Assembly: GCF_900454835.1 (NCBI RefSeq)
Contig: NZ_UGTM01000001.1
Location: 1,364,501-1,428,500 of the forward strand
Source: Prevotella denticola
GTDB lineage: Bacteria > Bacteroidota > Bacteroidia > Bacteroidales > Bacteroidaceae
Reading direction: 5' to 3'
DNA: 64,000 bases
In this document: piece after piece, positions 44,385 through 53,077 of the stretch
Numbering within the stretch: the first letter of the stretch is position 1
Layout: every line of letters starts with the position of its first letter
Made by a program: the position numbers and the translations under genes
The notes under the pieces: model-generated
What the model saw: the letters and a program-made list of their open reading frames with translations, nothing else
The model's database searches: none
What the model was told of the DNA's origin: nothing

Positions 44385-47240
44385 ATGAAGAAGTTCAGCA
44401 ATCTATACATACTGGCTGGTATCATGGCTCTTGTCATGGGACTTTTCTCCAGCTGCCACGACGACATGCTTCCGGAACAGAACAGTCCGGACCAAGCCGC
44501 ACAGACTTCTGATGATGCTTTCCCCTGGGAGCCGGGACTGGCGTTCATCAAGCTGAAAGCCGGTGTCACACCCACTACACGCGCCGCCACACAGACCGTG
44601 ACATGCGCCCAGGTGTTCGACAATGCGAATGTTAAGGTAGAACAGATCTTCGACATGACCAGCGAATATGCCAGTCTGAAACGCGCACGCGGACTGGACC
44701 GCTGGTTCGTCGTGAAATTCGACAAAAGCAAGGATGTCGCCGAAGTTCTTAAAGAACTGAACGACGACCCGGCCATCGAGAAAGCCCACGGCAGCGTCAG
44801 GATTGTACCGGAAGAAACGTCCTATGCGTCCGTCACACGTGCTCCGATACAACCCGGCCAGCTGACGGCCGCCAACGACGGAAAGGGCTACATGAATTTC
44901 AGCGACCCTTACCTGCAATACCAGTGGCATTACACAACGACCAACGACGTGTACCAGACCTTCAAGACCGGAGCTGACATCGACCTCTTCCCCGCCTGGC
45001 AGAAGGAAACAGGCGACCCGCATGTAGTAGTCGCCGTCATGGACTCCGGAATCGATTTCACCCACGAAGACCTGACTGGATCGGCATGGGAGGGGAAGGA
45101 CCCCAAGACAGGCGAGACCATCCACGGCCGGAATTTCTGGGCGGCCGAGACCGGCAACGGCAATCCCAATGAAATCATTCCGGGCGGACACGGAACACAC
45201 GTGGCAGGTACCATTGCGGCACGGAACAACAACGGAATCGGTGTCTGCGGTGTGGCAGGCGGCAACGGCAACCCCAATTCCGGCGTACGGCTGATGAGCT
45301 GCGAAATCTACGGACACGATGACAAGAACGAGACGGCCACGACCGACTATATCGTCAAGGCCTTCGAATTCGCTGCCGAGAACGGCGCATCCGTAATGAA
45401 CTGCTCATGGGGCTATGGTTTCGACCGCAAGAAGTACCTCAACAACGAGAACTTCCAGAGCATCTTCAAACACCAGTTCGACCTGCTGAAAGAGGGAATC
45501 AATTACTTCACCGACTATGCCGGGTGCGACCCGCAGGGCAAGAAAAAGCCTGAATCCTATATGAAGGGAGGACTGATCTTCTTCGCCTCGGGCAATGATG
45601 CACAGTACGACATCGACATGATTCCAGCTTCCTACAACCGGGTGGTAGCCGTAGGAGCCATCAACAGCATGGGCATTCCCACCGACTACATGAACAAGGG
45701 GCCGTGGGTGGATGTCCTTGCGCCGGGCGGCACCACGGATGCCGGAGAAGTCTACAAGGGCGTGTTGAGCACTGTTCCAAAGAACTTCGTGAACCTGTCC
45801 ACCGGTCCTTATCCCAATACCGACTTCACCTTGCCCGACAATCCGAACTACGCATACGCCCAGGGCACATCAATGGCAACACCGCACGTGACCGGCATCG
45901 CCGCACTGGTCGTCTCCAAGTTCGGCAGGAACAATCCCAACTTCACCAACGATGACCTGCGCCGCCGGATTCTCGGTGCCGTCAAGCCGGCCAGCCCCTA
46001 TGCCGTCAAGTCCGATGCCAACCTTGCGGGCAAGATGGGTGTCGGCTTCATCGATGCCGATTTCGCCCTGTCCGATGCTGAAACGGTAAAGCCGGAAGCA
46101 CCGGTCGTCACCGTGACGGATTACTCAGCAGATGCAGAAAAAGGCTATTACGACGCCCAGATCAACTGGAAGGTTACGGCCGACGAAGATGCGCTGAACC
46201 CGCAGCACACCGCATTCTCCTACGACATAAGACTTTACAAGAAGGCCGACCAGACCCAACCCATACAAAGCCTTATGCGCTATTCATACGAGATGCCTGT
46301 CGGGACACCGATGGAACAGACGTTCACCGGTCTGGAGACAGACGTGGACTACGTGGTGAAAGTGGTGGCGTGCGACCGCTTCAACAACCGGTCACAGGAG
46401 GCGACAGCCGGCTTCAGGACAAGACTAAACCATGCCCCCGTCTTCACGGAGACCATAGACGAACCGCTCCGCCTGCTCGACACACAGTCCTTTTACCACA
46501 AGCTGCTGCCCGTGAAAGATGAGGACGGACACTCCTGGACCTATACGACTTCCGAACTGCCGCAAGGCGTTGAGCTGAAGCGTTCGGGCAATACGTTCGA
46601 CCTGCTCATAAAGGTGGGCAAACCCGGGAAATATGCTTTTGAGGTGACACTTACCGACCAGCTGGGCGGACAGACCATACAGAAATTCGCCTATGAAGTC
46701 GTTGCACACACCGCCCCTACGGTAACGAATGTGCTGGGCGACGTTTCTCTCTTCGAGCAGGGCGAACCCATCCACATCAATCTGACAGACGCCTTCACGG
46801 CGATGAGCGGACGCAAGATGAGCTTCCAGGCCGTGTCCGACGACGAGGAAGTGGTGAAGGTGGCCGTGAACGGCTCGGAACTCACACTTACCCCCGGCAG
46901 GAAAGGTACGGCAAACCTGACCGTCACCGCTGTCGACGGGAACAAGCGGACAAGTGCGACCGTCAAGGTACGTGTGACCGACAGGAACGCTCCGGACGCA
47001 CACGCCGTCTATCCCATCCCTGCACACAGCTACATCAAGGTGCTCATGCGCAGCAATGTCGACAAGGTTCATGTCATTGTCACCTCGGTACATGGACAGA
47101 AACTCATCGAAGAGACCCTGACCCCTGACAGCCGTACACACGAGATAACCCTGGGCATAGACCGCCTTGTACCCGGTACGTATTATCTGCTGCTCAAGAC
47201 GGCACGTCTGACAAGCAAGCACACTTTCATCAAGAAATAA
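44385..47240 (+). CDS. subtilisin-like (S8) serine protease with lipobox and T9SS C-terminal domain
   Basis: This is a secreted protease. MKKFSNLYILAGIMALVMGL ends in the lipobox FSSC. An I9-like propeptide spans about residues 50-150. The S8 triad is Asp220 (VVVAVMDSGIDFTHEDL), His269 (GGHGTHVAGTIAA) and Ser497 (GTSMATPHVTGIAAL), with Asn405 as oxyanion residue (FFASGNDA). Residues of about 570-860 carry FnIII- and cadherin-like modules. The tail AVYPIPAHSYIKVLM...VPGTYYLLLKT is a T9SS type A sorting domain. Having both a lipobox and a T9SS tail is unusual. It is followed after 10 nt by a PorV-like gene. Digestion of proteins to peptides imported by the upstream SusCD pair is inferred. Confidence 0.9.
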   Translation: MKKFSNLYILAGIMALVMGLFSSCHDDMLPEQNSPDQAAQTSDDAFPWEPGLAFIKLKAGVTPTTRAATQTVTCAQVFDNANVKVEQIFDMTSEYASLKRARGLDRWFVVKFDKSKDVAEVLKELNDDPAIEKAHGSVRIVPEETSYASVTRAPIQPGQLTAANDGKGYMNFSDPYLQYQWHYTTTNDVYQTFKTGADIDLFPAWQKETGDPHVVVAVMDSGIDFTHEDLTGSAWEGKDPKTGETIHGRNFWAAETGNGNPNEIIPGGHGTHVAGTIAARNNNGIGVCGVAGGNGNPNSGVRLMSCEIYGHDDKNETATTDYIVKAFEFAAENGASVMNCSWGYGFDRKKYLNNENFQSIFKHQFDLLKEGINYFTDYAGCDPQGKKKPESYMKGGLIFFASGNDAQYDIDMIPASYNRVVAVGAINSMGIPTDYMNKGPWVDVLAPGGTTDAGEVYKGVLSTVPKNFVNLSTGPYPNTDFTLPDNPNYAYAQGTSMATPHVTGIAALVVSKFGRNNPNFTNDDLRRRILGAVKPASPYAVKSDANLAGKMGVGFIDADFALSDAETVKPEAPVVTVTDYSADAEKGYYDAQINWKVTADEDALNPQHTAFSYDIRLYKKADQTQPIQSLMRYSYEMPVGTPMEQTFTGLETDVDYVVKVVACDRFNNRSQEATAGFRTRLNHAPVFTETIDEPLRLLDTQSFYHKLLPVKDEDGHSWTYTTSELPQGVELKRSGNTFDLLIKVGKPGKYAFEVTLTDQLGGQTIQKFAYEVVAHTAPTVTNVLGDVSLFEQGEPIHINLTDAFTAMSGRKMSFQAVSDDEEVVKVAVNGSELTLTPGRKGTANLTVTAVDGNKRTSATVKVRVTDRNAPDAHAVYPIPAHSYIKVLMRSNVDKVHVIVTSVHGQKLIEETLTPDSRTHEITLGIDRLVPGTYYLLLKTARLTSKHTFIKK

Positions 47241-47250
47241 ACAGCACACA

Positions 47251-48195
47251 ATGAACAAGATCACAACGGCACTCCTCATCCTGGGCACAGGACTTGCGAT
47301 GAGAGCCACGGCACAAAGCCGCATACTTCCCCTACTGGAAGGGACAACCGACGCACGCACTGCCGCCATGGGTGGTACAATGCTTGGCAACACCGACCAG
47401 ATGCACATCTATACCAACCCGGCCGGCCTTACTTTCGGCGAAAGGAAATTCTCCGCCGACGCTTCGATTGAAGCACAGCCCAAGACGGATGACGGCCGGC
47501 TGACACAGTACAACCTGTCTGCCGGATACCAGTTCAAGAACCGTTCCGCACTGATGGGCGGCGTACGTTACCTGGGCGGACTGACCGTCCCTGTAACGGG
47601 AACGCACGGAGAGGCCGGAAGTATTTCACCTTATAATATAGCATTAGACCTGGGCTACTCCTTTTCCGTGACTCCTGAAATAGCCGTATACGCTACGACC
47701 ACTTATGCCCGGGACCATGCAGCCACCCATGCTGACGCATGGGCATTCTCCGTAGGTGCAGGCTATCAGAAAGCTTTCAGTCTCTCCCCTGCCCTGCCTA
47801 CCCGCCTTACCTTCGGTGCGCGGCTGATGGATTTCGGCAAGTCGGTAAAGTTCGACGACACCGGTATCCCGCAGAGCCTGCCGACCTCTGTCGTACTGGG
47901 CGGTGACTGGAAGGCGGACATAGCCCGGCAGCACGCAGTTACCTATGCGCTGTCGTACCGTTATTTTACGCCGAAGGAAGCCCACGAAACCTTACTCTGC
48001 ACCGGTCTGGAATACACTTACAGGCAAATGGTCTCTGCACGCATTGGCTACCGCCATGCCGACAAGGGGTCTGATGCCCTGACCTTCGGTGCAGGAGGAG
48101 AGCTGGCCGGTATCAGACTTGACGTGGCCTACCACCACGCCTTCGCCAGCTACGGCATGAACACCTTTACGGTAGGCCTCGGCTATGCGTTCTAA
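47251..48195 (+). CDS. PorV/PorQ-family outer-membrane beta-barrel
   Basis: This 314-aa barrel has a signal peptide (MNKITTALLILGTGLAMRATAQ) and the PorV/PorQ opening LPLLEGTTDARTAAMGGTML and QMHIYTNPAGLTFGERK. It ends in the alternating aromatic FTVGLGYAF. PorV carries T9SS cargo to the attachment complex in Porphyromonas, and PorQ belongs to the sortase complex. Being the immediate neighbour of a T9SS-tailed protease, it may be a dedicated shuttle or surface anchor for it. It is the last gene of the operon. Confidence 0.82.
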   Translation: MNKITTALLILGTGLAMRATAQSRILPLLEGTTDARTAAMGGTMLGNTDQMHIYTNPAGLTFGERKFSADASIEAQPKTDDGRLTQYNLSAGYQFKNRSALMGGVRYLGGLTVPVTGTHGEAGSISPYNIALDLGYSFSVTPEIAVYATTTYARDHAATHADAWAFSVGAGYQKAFSLSPALPTRLTFGARLMDFGKSVKFDDTGIPQSLPTSVVLGGDWKADIARQHAVTYALSYRYFTPKEAHETLLCTGLEYTYRQMVSARIGYRHADKGSDALTFGAGGELAGIRLDVAYHHAFASYGMNTFTVGLGYAF

Positions 48196-48329
48196 AAACA
48201 GCAGCCTCCGGATTTTTTCCTTCACCTGAAAGGAAGAACGTGAAGACACATCTGCCTTGCGAAGTATCGCTCTGGAAACAGAGAGGATGAGCCGGAAAAA
48301 GGTGCGTCAAAATATGCCGGAAATAACGT

Positions 48330-48424
48330 GGTGCTTACTTGCGTTCCAAGTAAGGCTTATTCGGGCTGCAAGTAAGGCCTACTTGCACGCCAGGTAACGC
48401 CTGTTTGGCCTGCAATTAAGCACC
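48330..48424. repeat. dispersed AAGTAAG-type palindromic repeat, copy 2
   Basis: The 95-bp block is bounded by inverted GGTGCTTA and TAAGCACC. Inside are reiterated units of the form CAAGTAAGGCxTAC/TTG. Its reverse complement aligns with 37521-37582, with one additional unit. The block could fold into one long hairpin and looks like a small non-autonomous repeat. Confidence 0.8.
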
Positions 48425-48533
48425 TTTTCCCGACCCGTCTATATCCTCCTGATTACAAGTACGTTACAACCACCCAGGAAACAACATTCCCGAGTGATGC
48501 CGCCTGAAAGGAACAGACACGGAAAGACACAAA

Positions 48534-48562
48534 AAAGCCCTGACAAATAAGCCAGGGCTTTT
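48534..48562 (-). terminator. terminator of the tRNA-Asp pair
   Basis: AAAAGCCCTG pairs with CAGGGCTTTT over 10 bp. On the - strand it directly follows the tRNA 3' end and runs into TTTTTT. Confidence 0.88.
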
Positions 48563-48563
48563 G

Positions 48564-48637
48564 CGGTGTGTACGAGATTCGAACTCGTGACCTCCTGCGT
48601 GACAGGCAGGCATTCTAACCAACTGAACTAACACACC
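48564..48637 (-). tRNA. tRNA-Asp (anticodon GTC), copy 1
   Basis: On the - strand the acceptor stem GGTGTGT pairs with ACACACC, with discriminator G. The anticodon stem CCTGC/GCAGG holds CTGTCAC, so the anticodon is GTC. The T loop GAGTTCGAATCTC is canonical. 74 nt, no encoded CCA. Confidence 0.96.
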
Positions 48638-48661
48638 CTGCATTACAGAAAAAGAGGCCTG

Positions 48662-48735
48662 CGGTGTGTACGAGATTCGAACTCGTGACCTCCTGCGTGA
48701 CAGGCAGGCATTCTAACCAACTGAACTAACACACC
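48662..48735 (-). tRNA. tRNA-Asp (anticodon GTC), copy 2
   Basis: The sequence is identical to the copy at 48564-48637. It is transcribed first, and a 24-nt spacer separates the two. A shared promoter lies upstream at 48778-48809. Confidence 0.96.
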
Positions 48736-48777
48736 AGATAACTGGATGGAGAAAGCCCCTTTTCTGTTTTGCGAGTG

Positions 48778-48809
48778 CAAAGGTAACAATAAAAATCCGT
48801 ACTGCCAAG
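48778..48809 (-). promoter_or_regulatory. promoter of the tRNA-Asp pair
   Basis: On the - strand the -7 is TACCTTTG (48778-48785) and a one-mismatch -33 (CTTG, 48806-48809) stands 20 bp upstream. Confidence 0.6.
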
Positions 48810-48824
48810 AAATCAATACGCTTT

Positions 48825-49343
48825 TTAAACAAAAAATTGCATGACCCTTGCGTCCTGATAACCGCCGTCACAGTACAGCCACGACTTCAGAATACTGTCG
48901 CCGGTGAACCCCAGCGAGGCAAGGCAACGCTGTGATTTCTCGTTCCTTACACCGACGACAGCATAGACCTGTTTAAGGTGCAGCACATCATGTGCATAAG
49001 TCATCAGACTTGAAATGGCCGCCTGTGCATAGCCTCTCCGCCGGTACTGCTGCATGATGACGATGCCCAGTTCCGCCCGCTGATGCTTGGGATCGAAATT
49101 GACAAGGTCGATCACGCCCACCACCTCATGCGAACAGTTTTCAATCATCATGCGGATCTGTCCGTCGATATAGATATCGTTTTTCGCATCGGCAATATAA
49201 TTGTGGAGGGCATACCGGCTATAAGGAACATTCGTCGAGGCAATGTTCCACAGACTGCGGTCGTTTTCTATCTGATAGAGCACATCGAGGTCTTCAGGCT
49301 CCATGGCTCTCAGCGTAACGGATACTTCATGTTCCTTCTCCAT
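48825..49343 (-). CDS. GNAT-family N-acetyltransferase
   Basis: This 172-aa acetyl-CoA-dependent transferase is of the RimJ/RimL-SpeG group. VTLRAMEPEDLDVLYQIEND opens the fold. The acetyl-CoA loop is IVMQQYRRRGYAQAAISSL, and VYAVVGVRNEKSQRCLASLGF is the typical C-terminal block. It follows the glycosyltransferase stop without any gap. The acceptor (protein N-terminus, polyamine or sugar amine) cannot be told. Confidence 0.88.
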   Translation of the reverse strand: MEKEHEVSVTLRAMEPEDLDVLYQIENDRSLWNIASTNVPYSRYALHNYIADAKNDIYIDGQIRMMIENCSHEVVGVIDLVNFDPKHQRAELGIVIMQQYRRRGYAQAAISSLMTYAHDVLHLKQVYAVVGVRNEKSQRCLASLGFTGDSILKSWLYCDGGYQDARVMQFFV

Positions 49344-50549
49344 TCATTGTCCTCCTATTATCTCATTCATGGTTATAATGCAGTTTTCGCATACATGATA
49401 GAATCCTATGTGAATATTAGACTGCGGCTGCCGGGCGAAAGCCTCAAGAATACTCTGATAACTGTACTGCGCGGTGTCGTAAACTACACAGAACTCCCCG
49501 CCCTGCCCCACCAGGCTCTCAAGCAGGGTGGAATGAACAGACGGCAGGCCTTCGTCTCCTGCCACATAACTCATTGCCGAAAGCGCATTGTCGGCAGCCA
49601 GCTGCTCACAACACCGCACCATCTCCTCTCCACCCACGAATATATAATGTGGACAGGAAACGGCGACAGGACTTCTGAACCCCATCTTCTTCCGGACAGT
49701 GCCCACCGTCATTCCCACCAGAGATCCGATGGCCTTCGCATAGATAGCCGCCTTGATGGGCAGACGCCAGAGTACATTCATTCCGCCATAATGCTTGCGG
49801 AAGAAGATGAGCATGGCCTCATAGAAAACGTGGACATAACGGAAGCTGGACTTCTGCGTACTCTCGCCTTTATAATGCAGGATGTGAACAGGCAGGTACC
49901 AGTTTTCGCAGCCGCCTTTCAGCAGTCGGTAACTCAGGTCGACATCCTCACCATACATGAAGAAATCCTCGTCGAGCAGTCCGACACGTTCCAGAGCCGA
50001 CCGGCGCAGAAAGCAGTAAGCACCGCTGACCACCTCGATCCGCCCCGGTACATCCCACGGCAGACTGCCCATGTAATAATGGGCGAACCTGTCATGCTGT
50101 GGAAACCGCCGACAGAGTCCTGTCATCTTGTAGAAGGCCACAGATGGAGAAGGCAGGCCACGACGGCTCTCCGGAGCTCTTCGTCCACGGTCGTCAATCA
50201 TCTCGACACCATGCGCACCTGCCGCAGGATGACTGTCCATGAAAGCGATGGACGACTGAATGACCGTTTCGCCCACGACCGTGTCAGGATTCAGCAACAG
50301 CACATATTCGCCCTTGCACTGGCGGAGGGCAATGTTGTTACCGCGTGCGAAACCCAGGTTATGCGCACTGGCGATGACATGGACAGCAGGGAAACGGCTG
50401 CGGAGATATGCCACAGATCCGTCATGAGAATGGTTGTCAACCACAAACACTTCGGCCTCCACGCCTTTCAAAGCACGGAACAGACTTTGCAGACACTGCC
50501 CAAGATAATACTTGACATTGTAGTTTACGATGACAACACTCAACTTCAT
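49344..50549 (-). CDS. family 2 glycosyltransferase (rhamnosyltransferase-like)
   Basis: This 401-aa GT-A enzyme begins KLSVVIVNYNVKYYLGQCL. VEVFVVDNHSHDGS-type and EYVLLLNPDTVVGET motifs are those of the WbbL/rhamnosyltransferase-like subgroup (VDN and NPD instead of the VDD and DSDD pattern of the GT2 genes near 25-30 kb). YGEDVDLSYRLLKGG is the conserved ED..L block. The C-terminal third is extra and contains possible membrane-associated helices. Its start overlaps the upstream membrane-protein gene by 4 nt. Confidence 0.88.
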   Translation of the reverse strand: MKLSVVIVNYNVKYYLGQCLQSLFRALKGVEAEVFVVDNHSHDGSVAYLRSRFPAVHVIASAHNLGFARGNNIALRQCKGEYVLLLNPDTVVGETVIQSSIAFMDSHPAAGAHGVEMIDDRGRRAPESRRGLPSPSVAFYKMTGLCRRFPQHDRFAHYYMGSLPWDVPGRIEVVSGAYCFLRRSALERVGLLDEDFFMYGEDVDLSYRLLKGGCENWYLPVHILHYKGESTQKSSFRYVHVFYEAMLIFFRKHYGGMNVLWRLPIKAAIYAKAIGSLVGMTVGTVRKKMGFRSPVAVSCPHYIFVGGEEMVRCCEQLAADNALSAMSYVAGDEGLPSVHSTLLESLVGQGGEFCVVYDTAQYSYQSILEAFARQPQSNIHIGFYHVCENCIITMNEIIGGQ

Positions 50550-51007
50550 TTGTCCTCTTCCTCCGGATTATCCAAATGACATTCGTGCATACAGCGTTTC
50601 CTGCCGGGATAGATGAAGAAGAGACTCAGGGCCAGAATGACGGCAAGATAAAAGAACCCGGCAAGGTCGCCAAAGGCATAGTAAAAGAATAGATTGAGTA
50701 CCATGGGCACACAGATCAGCATCATCCGCACGCTGCCCCAGAAGAGCAGACGGCGCGAAACCTGCTGTCCGCCGTTCCGCAGGTCTCTCCTGACGGGTCC
50801 TGTTCTGAACAGGAAGAGTGCCAGAGGGATGACGGAAAGGGTCAGGAACTGCATCAGAAACTGCAGGGTCACCACTGTCCCGCTGTCCGCACCGGCCCAT
50901 CCGCCGGGCAGAAGCAATCCGGTTTCAAACATGGCGACAAGCAGCACTGTCAGCAGACAGGAGCCGGCAAGTTCCGAAAGAAGTATTTTCCTTGTTCTGT
51001 CCATCAC
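50546..51007 (-). CDS. small four-helix membrane protein of unknown function
   Basis: This 153-aa protein has four hydrophobic segments (about residues 14-33, 47-67, 88-108 and 113-132) and a charged C-terminus (HECHLDNPEEEDK). The family is not recognised. It lies between recR (5 nt upstream) and the GT2 gene (4-nt overlap), so it is translated in the same operon. Confidence 0.65.
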   Translation of the reverse strand: MMDRTRKILLSELAGSCLLTVLLVAMFETGLLLPGGWAGADSGTVVTLQFLMQFLTLSVIPLALFLFRTGPVRRDLRNGGQQVSRRLLFWGSVRMMLICVPMVLNLFFYYAFGDLAGFFYLAVILALSLFFIYPGRKRCMHECHLDNPEEEDK

Positions 51008-51012
51008 TGCAA

Positions 51013-51621
51013 TCAGCTTTCAAAAGGCGTACGGTTCAGAATGCTTCTGCCCAGCGTCACCTCGTCCGTATACTCGAGTTCATCGCCGACGGATATGCCC
51101 CGTGCGATGACCGATAGTTTCACGTTCTTTCCCTTCAGCTTCCGCGAGAGATAGAAGTTGGTGGTATCACCCTCCATCGTGCTGGCAAGGGCAAGAATCA
51201 CCTCCTTCACGCCTCCCTCGTCCACACGTTTCACGAGCGAATCAATCTCGAGGTCGTGCGGTCCGACACCGTCCATCGGCGAGATGATGCCGCCCAGCAC
51301 GTGGTACAGTCCGTGGAACTGCTGGGTATTCTCAATGGCCATCACGTCCTGTATGTTCTCCACCACGCAGACCAGCGAAGCATCCCGCCTCGGGTCGGAA
51401 CAGATGGAACAGACATCAGAGTCCGAGATGTTATGACACACCTTGCAGTATTTCACATCGTGTTTCACCCGTACAACGGCTTCGGCAAAGCCATCCACCT
51501 CATCGGCCGGCTGACGGAGCAGATGAAGAACAAGGCGCAGGGCGGTCTTCCGTCCCACGCCCGGCAATTGGGAGAAGGCCTCAACGGCACGTTCCAGGAG
51601 CTGGGAAGGATATTGCTGCAT
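51013..51621 (-). CDS. recR: recombination mediator RecR
   Basis: RecR acts with RecO/RecF to load RecA at gaps. At 202 aa it is of normal length. It has the N-terminal HhH region ([20 protein letters not shown]), a four-Cys zinc finger ([16 protein letters not shown]) and a Toprim domain ([31 protein letters not shown]). The C-terminal block is VTLARGI-like ([20 protein letters not shown], with ISVGDE in place of the usual PVGG). It heads a four-gene operon. Confidence 0.96.
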   Translation of the reverse strand: MQQYPSQLLERAVEAFSQLPGVGRKTALRLVLHLLRQPADEVDGFAEAVVRVKHDVKYCKVCHNISDSDVCSICSDPRRDASLVCVVENIQDVMAIENTQQFHGLYHVLGGIISPMDGVGPHDLEIDSLVKRVDEGGVKEVILALASTMEGDTTNFYLSRKLKGKNVKLSVIARGISVGDELEYTDEVTLGRSILNRTPFES

Positions 51622-51674
51622 TGCGATTATTCAAGCCTCTACACACACGTCGTTCCGCTGACATCCCTCTCTTG

Positions 51675-52169
51675 TCAGTCGTCAAAAAGATAAATACCAA
51701 TCCCCACCTTAAGGCCTACCGTCGAGTAGTCCGACTTCTTGAACGACTGGTCGTAATAGATGGCCGGTTCGATGGTGACTGAACGGTTGAGGAAGAAGGC
51801 ATAACCCACCTCGAGACCCGGCATCATATCATTGTAGCTATGATTGGCATGGAGAAACTTCACGCCTGCACCCAGATAGAGTCCGTTCTGCGTGATGTAG
51901 TACCGGCCGGCGGCACCGACGGTGATGTGATCGGCAACGGCCTTAGACCCATTGTGTACTGCATCGACAGAAGCAAGTACCATGACGTTATCCCAAGGGA
52001 AGTATCCGGCCTTTCCCTCAATGCCGATATTGAATCCATCCTGACTGTTGTAGTGCAGGTCAAGTCCTGTAAGGGAAGCTCCCAGATACCCCTTACCTTC
52101 CTGAAACTGTGCTGATGCACAGAGGCTTACTATCATTGCTGCAACAAGCAGCATACTTCTTCTGAACAT
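51675..52169 (-). CDS. small outer-membrane beta-barrel protein
   Basis: This 164-aa exported protein has the signal peptide MFRRSMLLVAAMIVSLCASAQ and alternating hydrophobic strands (GYLGASLTGLDLHYN, YYITQNGLYLGAGVKFLH, LKVGIGIYLF) as in OmpX/OmpA-like eight-stranded barrels. No specific function is evident. A TACCTTTG box lies about 70 nt upstream. Confidence 0.8.
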   Translation of the reverse strand: MFRRSMLLVAAMIVSLCASAQFQEGKGYLGASLTGLDLHYNSQDGFNIGIEGKAGYFPWDNVMVLASVDAVHNGSKAVADHITVGAAGRYYITQNGLYLGAGVKFLHANHSYNDMMPGLEVGYAFFLNRSVTIEPAIYYDQSFKKSDYSTVGLKVGIGIYLFDD

Positions 52170-52240
52170 AATAACTTATGAAAAAATGAATACTAAGGAT
52201 TGACAAACAGTACCCTAAGGTTTATGCCAATATGTTAAGA

Positions 52241-52248
52241 CAAAGGTA
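52241..52248 (-). promoter_or_regulatory. -7 box of the small outer-membrane barrel gene
   Basis: The - strand reads TACCTTTG; the -33 element is not convincing. Confidence 0.45.
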
Positions 52249-52318
52249 AGGATAATATTTTGATTGAAGAAAAATATGGCATCCTTTGTAATTTATTAAG
52301 AAATGAACAGATACAGAA

Positions 52319-52351
52319 AACTCCCCCTCTGATGCTTTCAGGGAGGGAGTT
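52319..52351 (-). terminator. terminator of the Lrp/AsnC gene
   Basis: AACTCCCCCTCTGA and TCAGGGAGGGAGTT form a 14-bp stem with two mismatches. On the - strand it is followed by TTTTC, about 75 nt past the regulator's stop. Confidence 0.7.
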
Positions 52352-52426
52352 ATGGGGGACGGCGGCAAGCGGCAGACAAACGACCGCCATTGCCAGCCCG
52401 TGCAGATTCCCACTGACTGACAGAGA

Positions 52427-52936
52427 CTATTCCTCGTCTTCGTCCTCGTCGTCAGGCACATGATCGGCCACCTTCATGCCGTCAATAGGCAATGCGCGGT
52501 CGATGACAGCGTTGTAAGAGATGGAACTCTCACTGCGCGACAGCCCGAGCGGCATCAGCTTGTCGTGGATAATCGCCATCAGGTGATGGTTGTTGTAGGC
52601 ATACATCTTCAGGAAGAGGTCGTACTCGCCTGTCGTGTAATGACATTCGACAACTTCCGGAATTTGCCGCAAAGCCTCTACCACATCATCGAATTTCTCC
52701 GGGTTTCTAAGATTCAAGCCGATGAAAGCACAGGTCTCATAACCAATGCGTTCCGGGTCAATGATAAACTGCGAGCCTTTCAGGACTCCAAGGTTTGTAA
52801 GTTTCTGAATACGCTGATGAATTGCTGCGCCGCTGACGTTGCACGCACGTGCAACCTCAAGGAACGGGATGCGGGCATCCTCGGCAATGAGGCGCAGAAT
52901 CTTCTTGTCAAGATGATCTAAACTTCTATGTGCCAT
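52427..52936 (-). CDS. Lrp/AsnC-family transcriptional regulator with acidic tail
   Basis: The ATG at 52936 (MAHRSLDHLDKKILRLIAEDARI) is the family start; the TTG-started longer form adds three codons. The helix-turn-helix is VARACNVSGAAIHQRIQKLTNLGVL, and the RAM/Lrp_AsnC ligand domain follows (VECHYTTGEYDLFLKMYA). The last ten residues (PDDEDEDEE) form an acidic tail absent from most homologues, including the second regulator at 55651-56124. The ligand is probably an amino acid. A full promoter lies directly upstream. Confidence 0.93.
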   Translation of the reverse strand: MAHRSLDHLDKKILRLIAEDARIPFLEVARACNVSGAAIHQRIQKLTNLGVLKGSQFIIDPERIGYETCAFIGLNLRNPEKFDDVVEALRQIPEVVECHYTTGEYDLFLKMYAYNNHHLMAIIHDKLMPLGLSRSESSISYNAVIDRALPIDGMKVADHVPDDEDEDEE

Positions 52937-52960
52937 TCTATACAATTGTAATATTGTCTA

Positions 52961-52992
52961 CAAAGGTACGAAAATACTTTTAATCAACCAAA
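52961..52992 (-). promoter_or_regulatory. promoter of the acidic-tail Lrp/AsnC gene
   Basis: On the - strand -33 TTTG (52989-52992) and -7 TACCTTTG (52961-52968) have a 20-bp spacer. The palindrome TACAATTGTA (52941-52950), between promoter and start codon, may be an autoregulatory site. Confidence 0.7.
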
Positions 52993-53077
52993 GGGAGACC
53001 GCTTTTTTACAACAAATTACAACCCGATTCCAACATTTTAATCACTTTTCAATTACCCGCCACCAGCAGACAGATGG

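Noticed and set aside
48564..48735. Duplicated tRNA-Asp as attL/attR of an integrated element
   Set aside because: Only 24 bp separate the identical copies and no foreign genes lie between them; a simple tandem duplication with a common promoter and terminator explains it.
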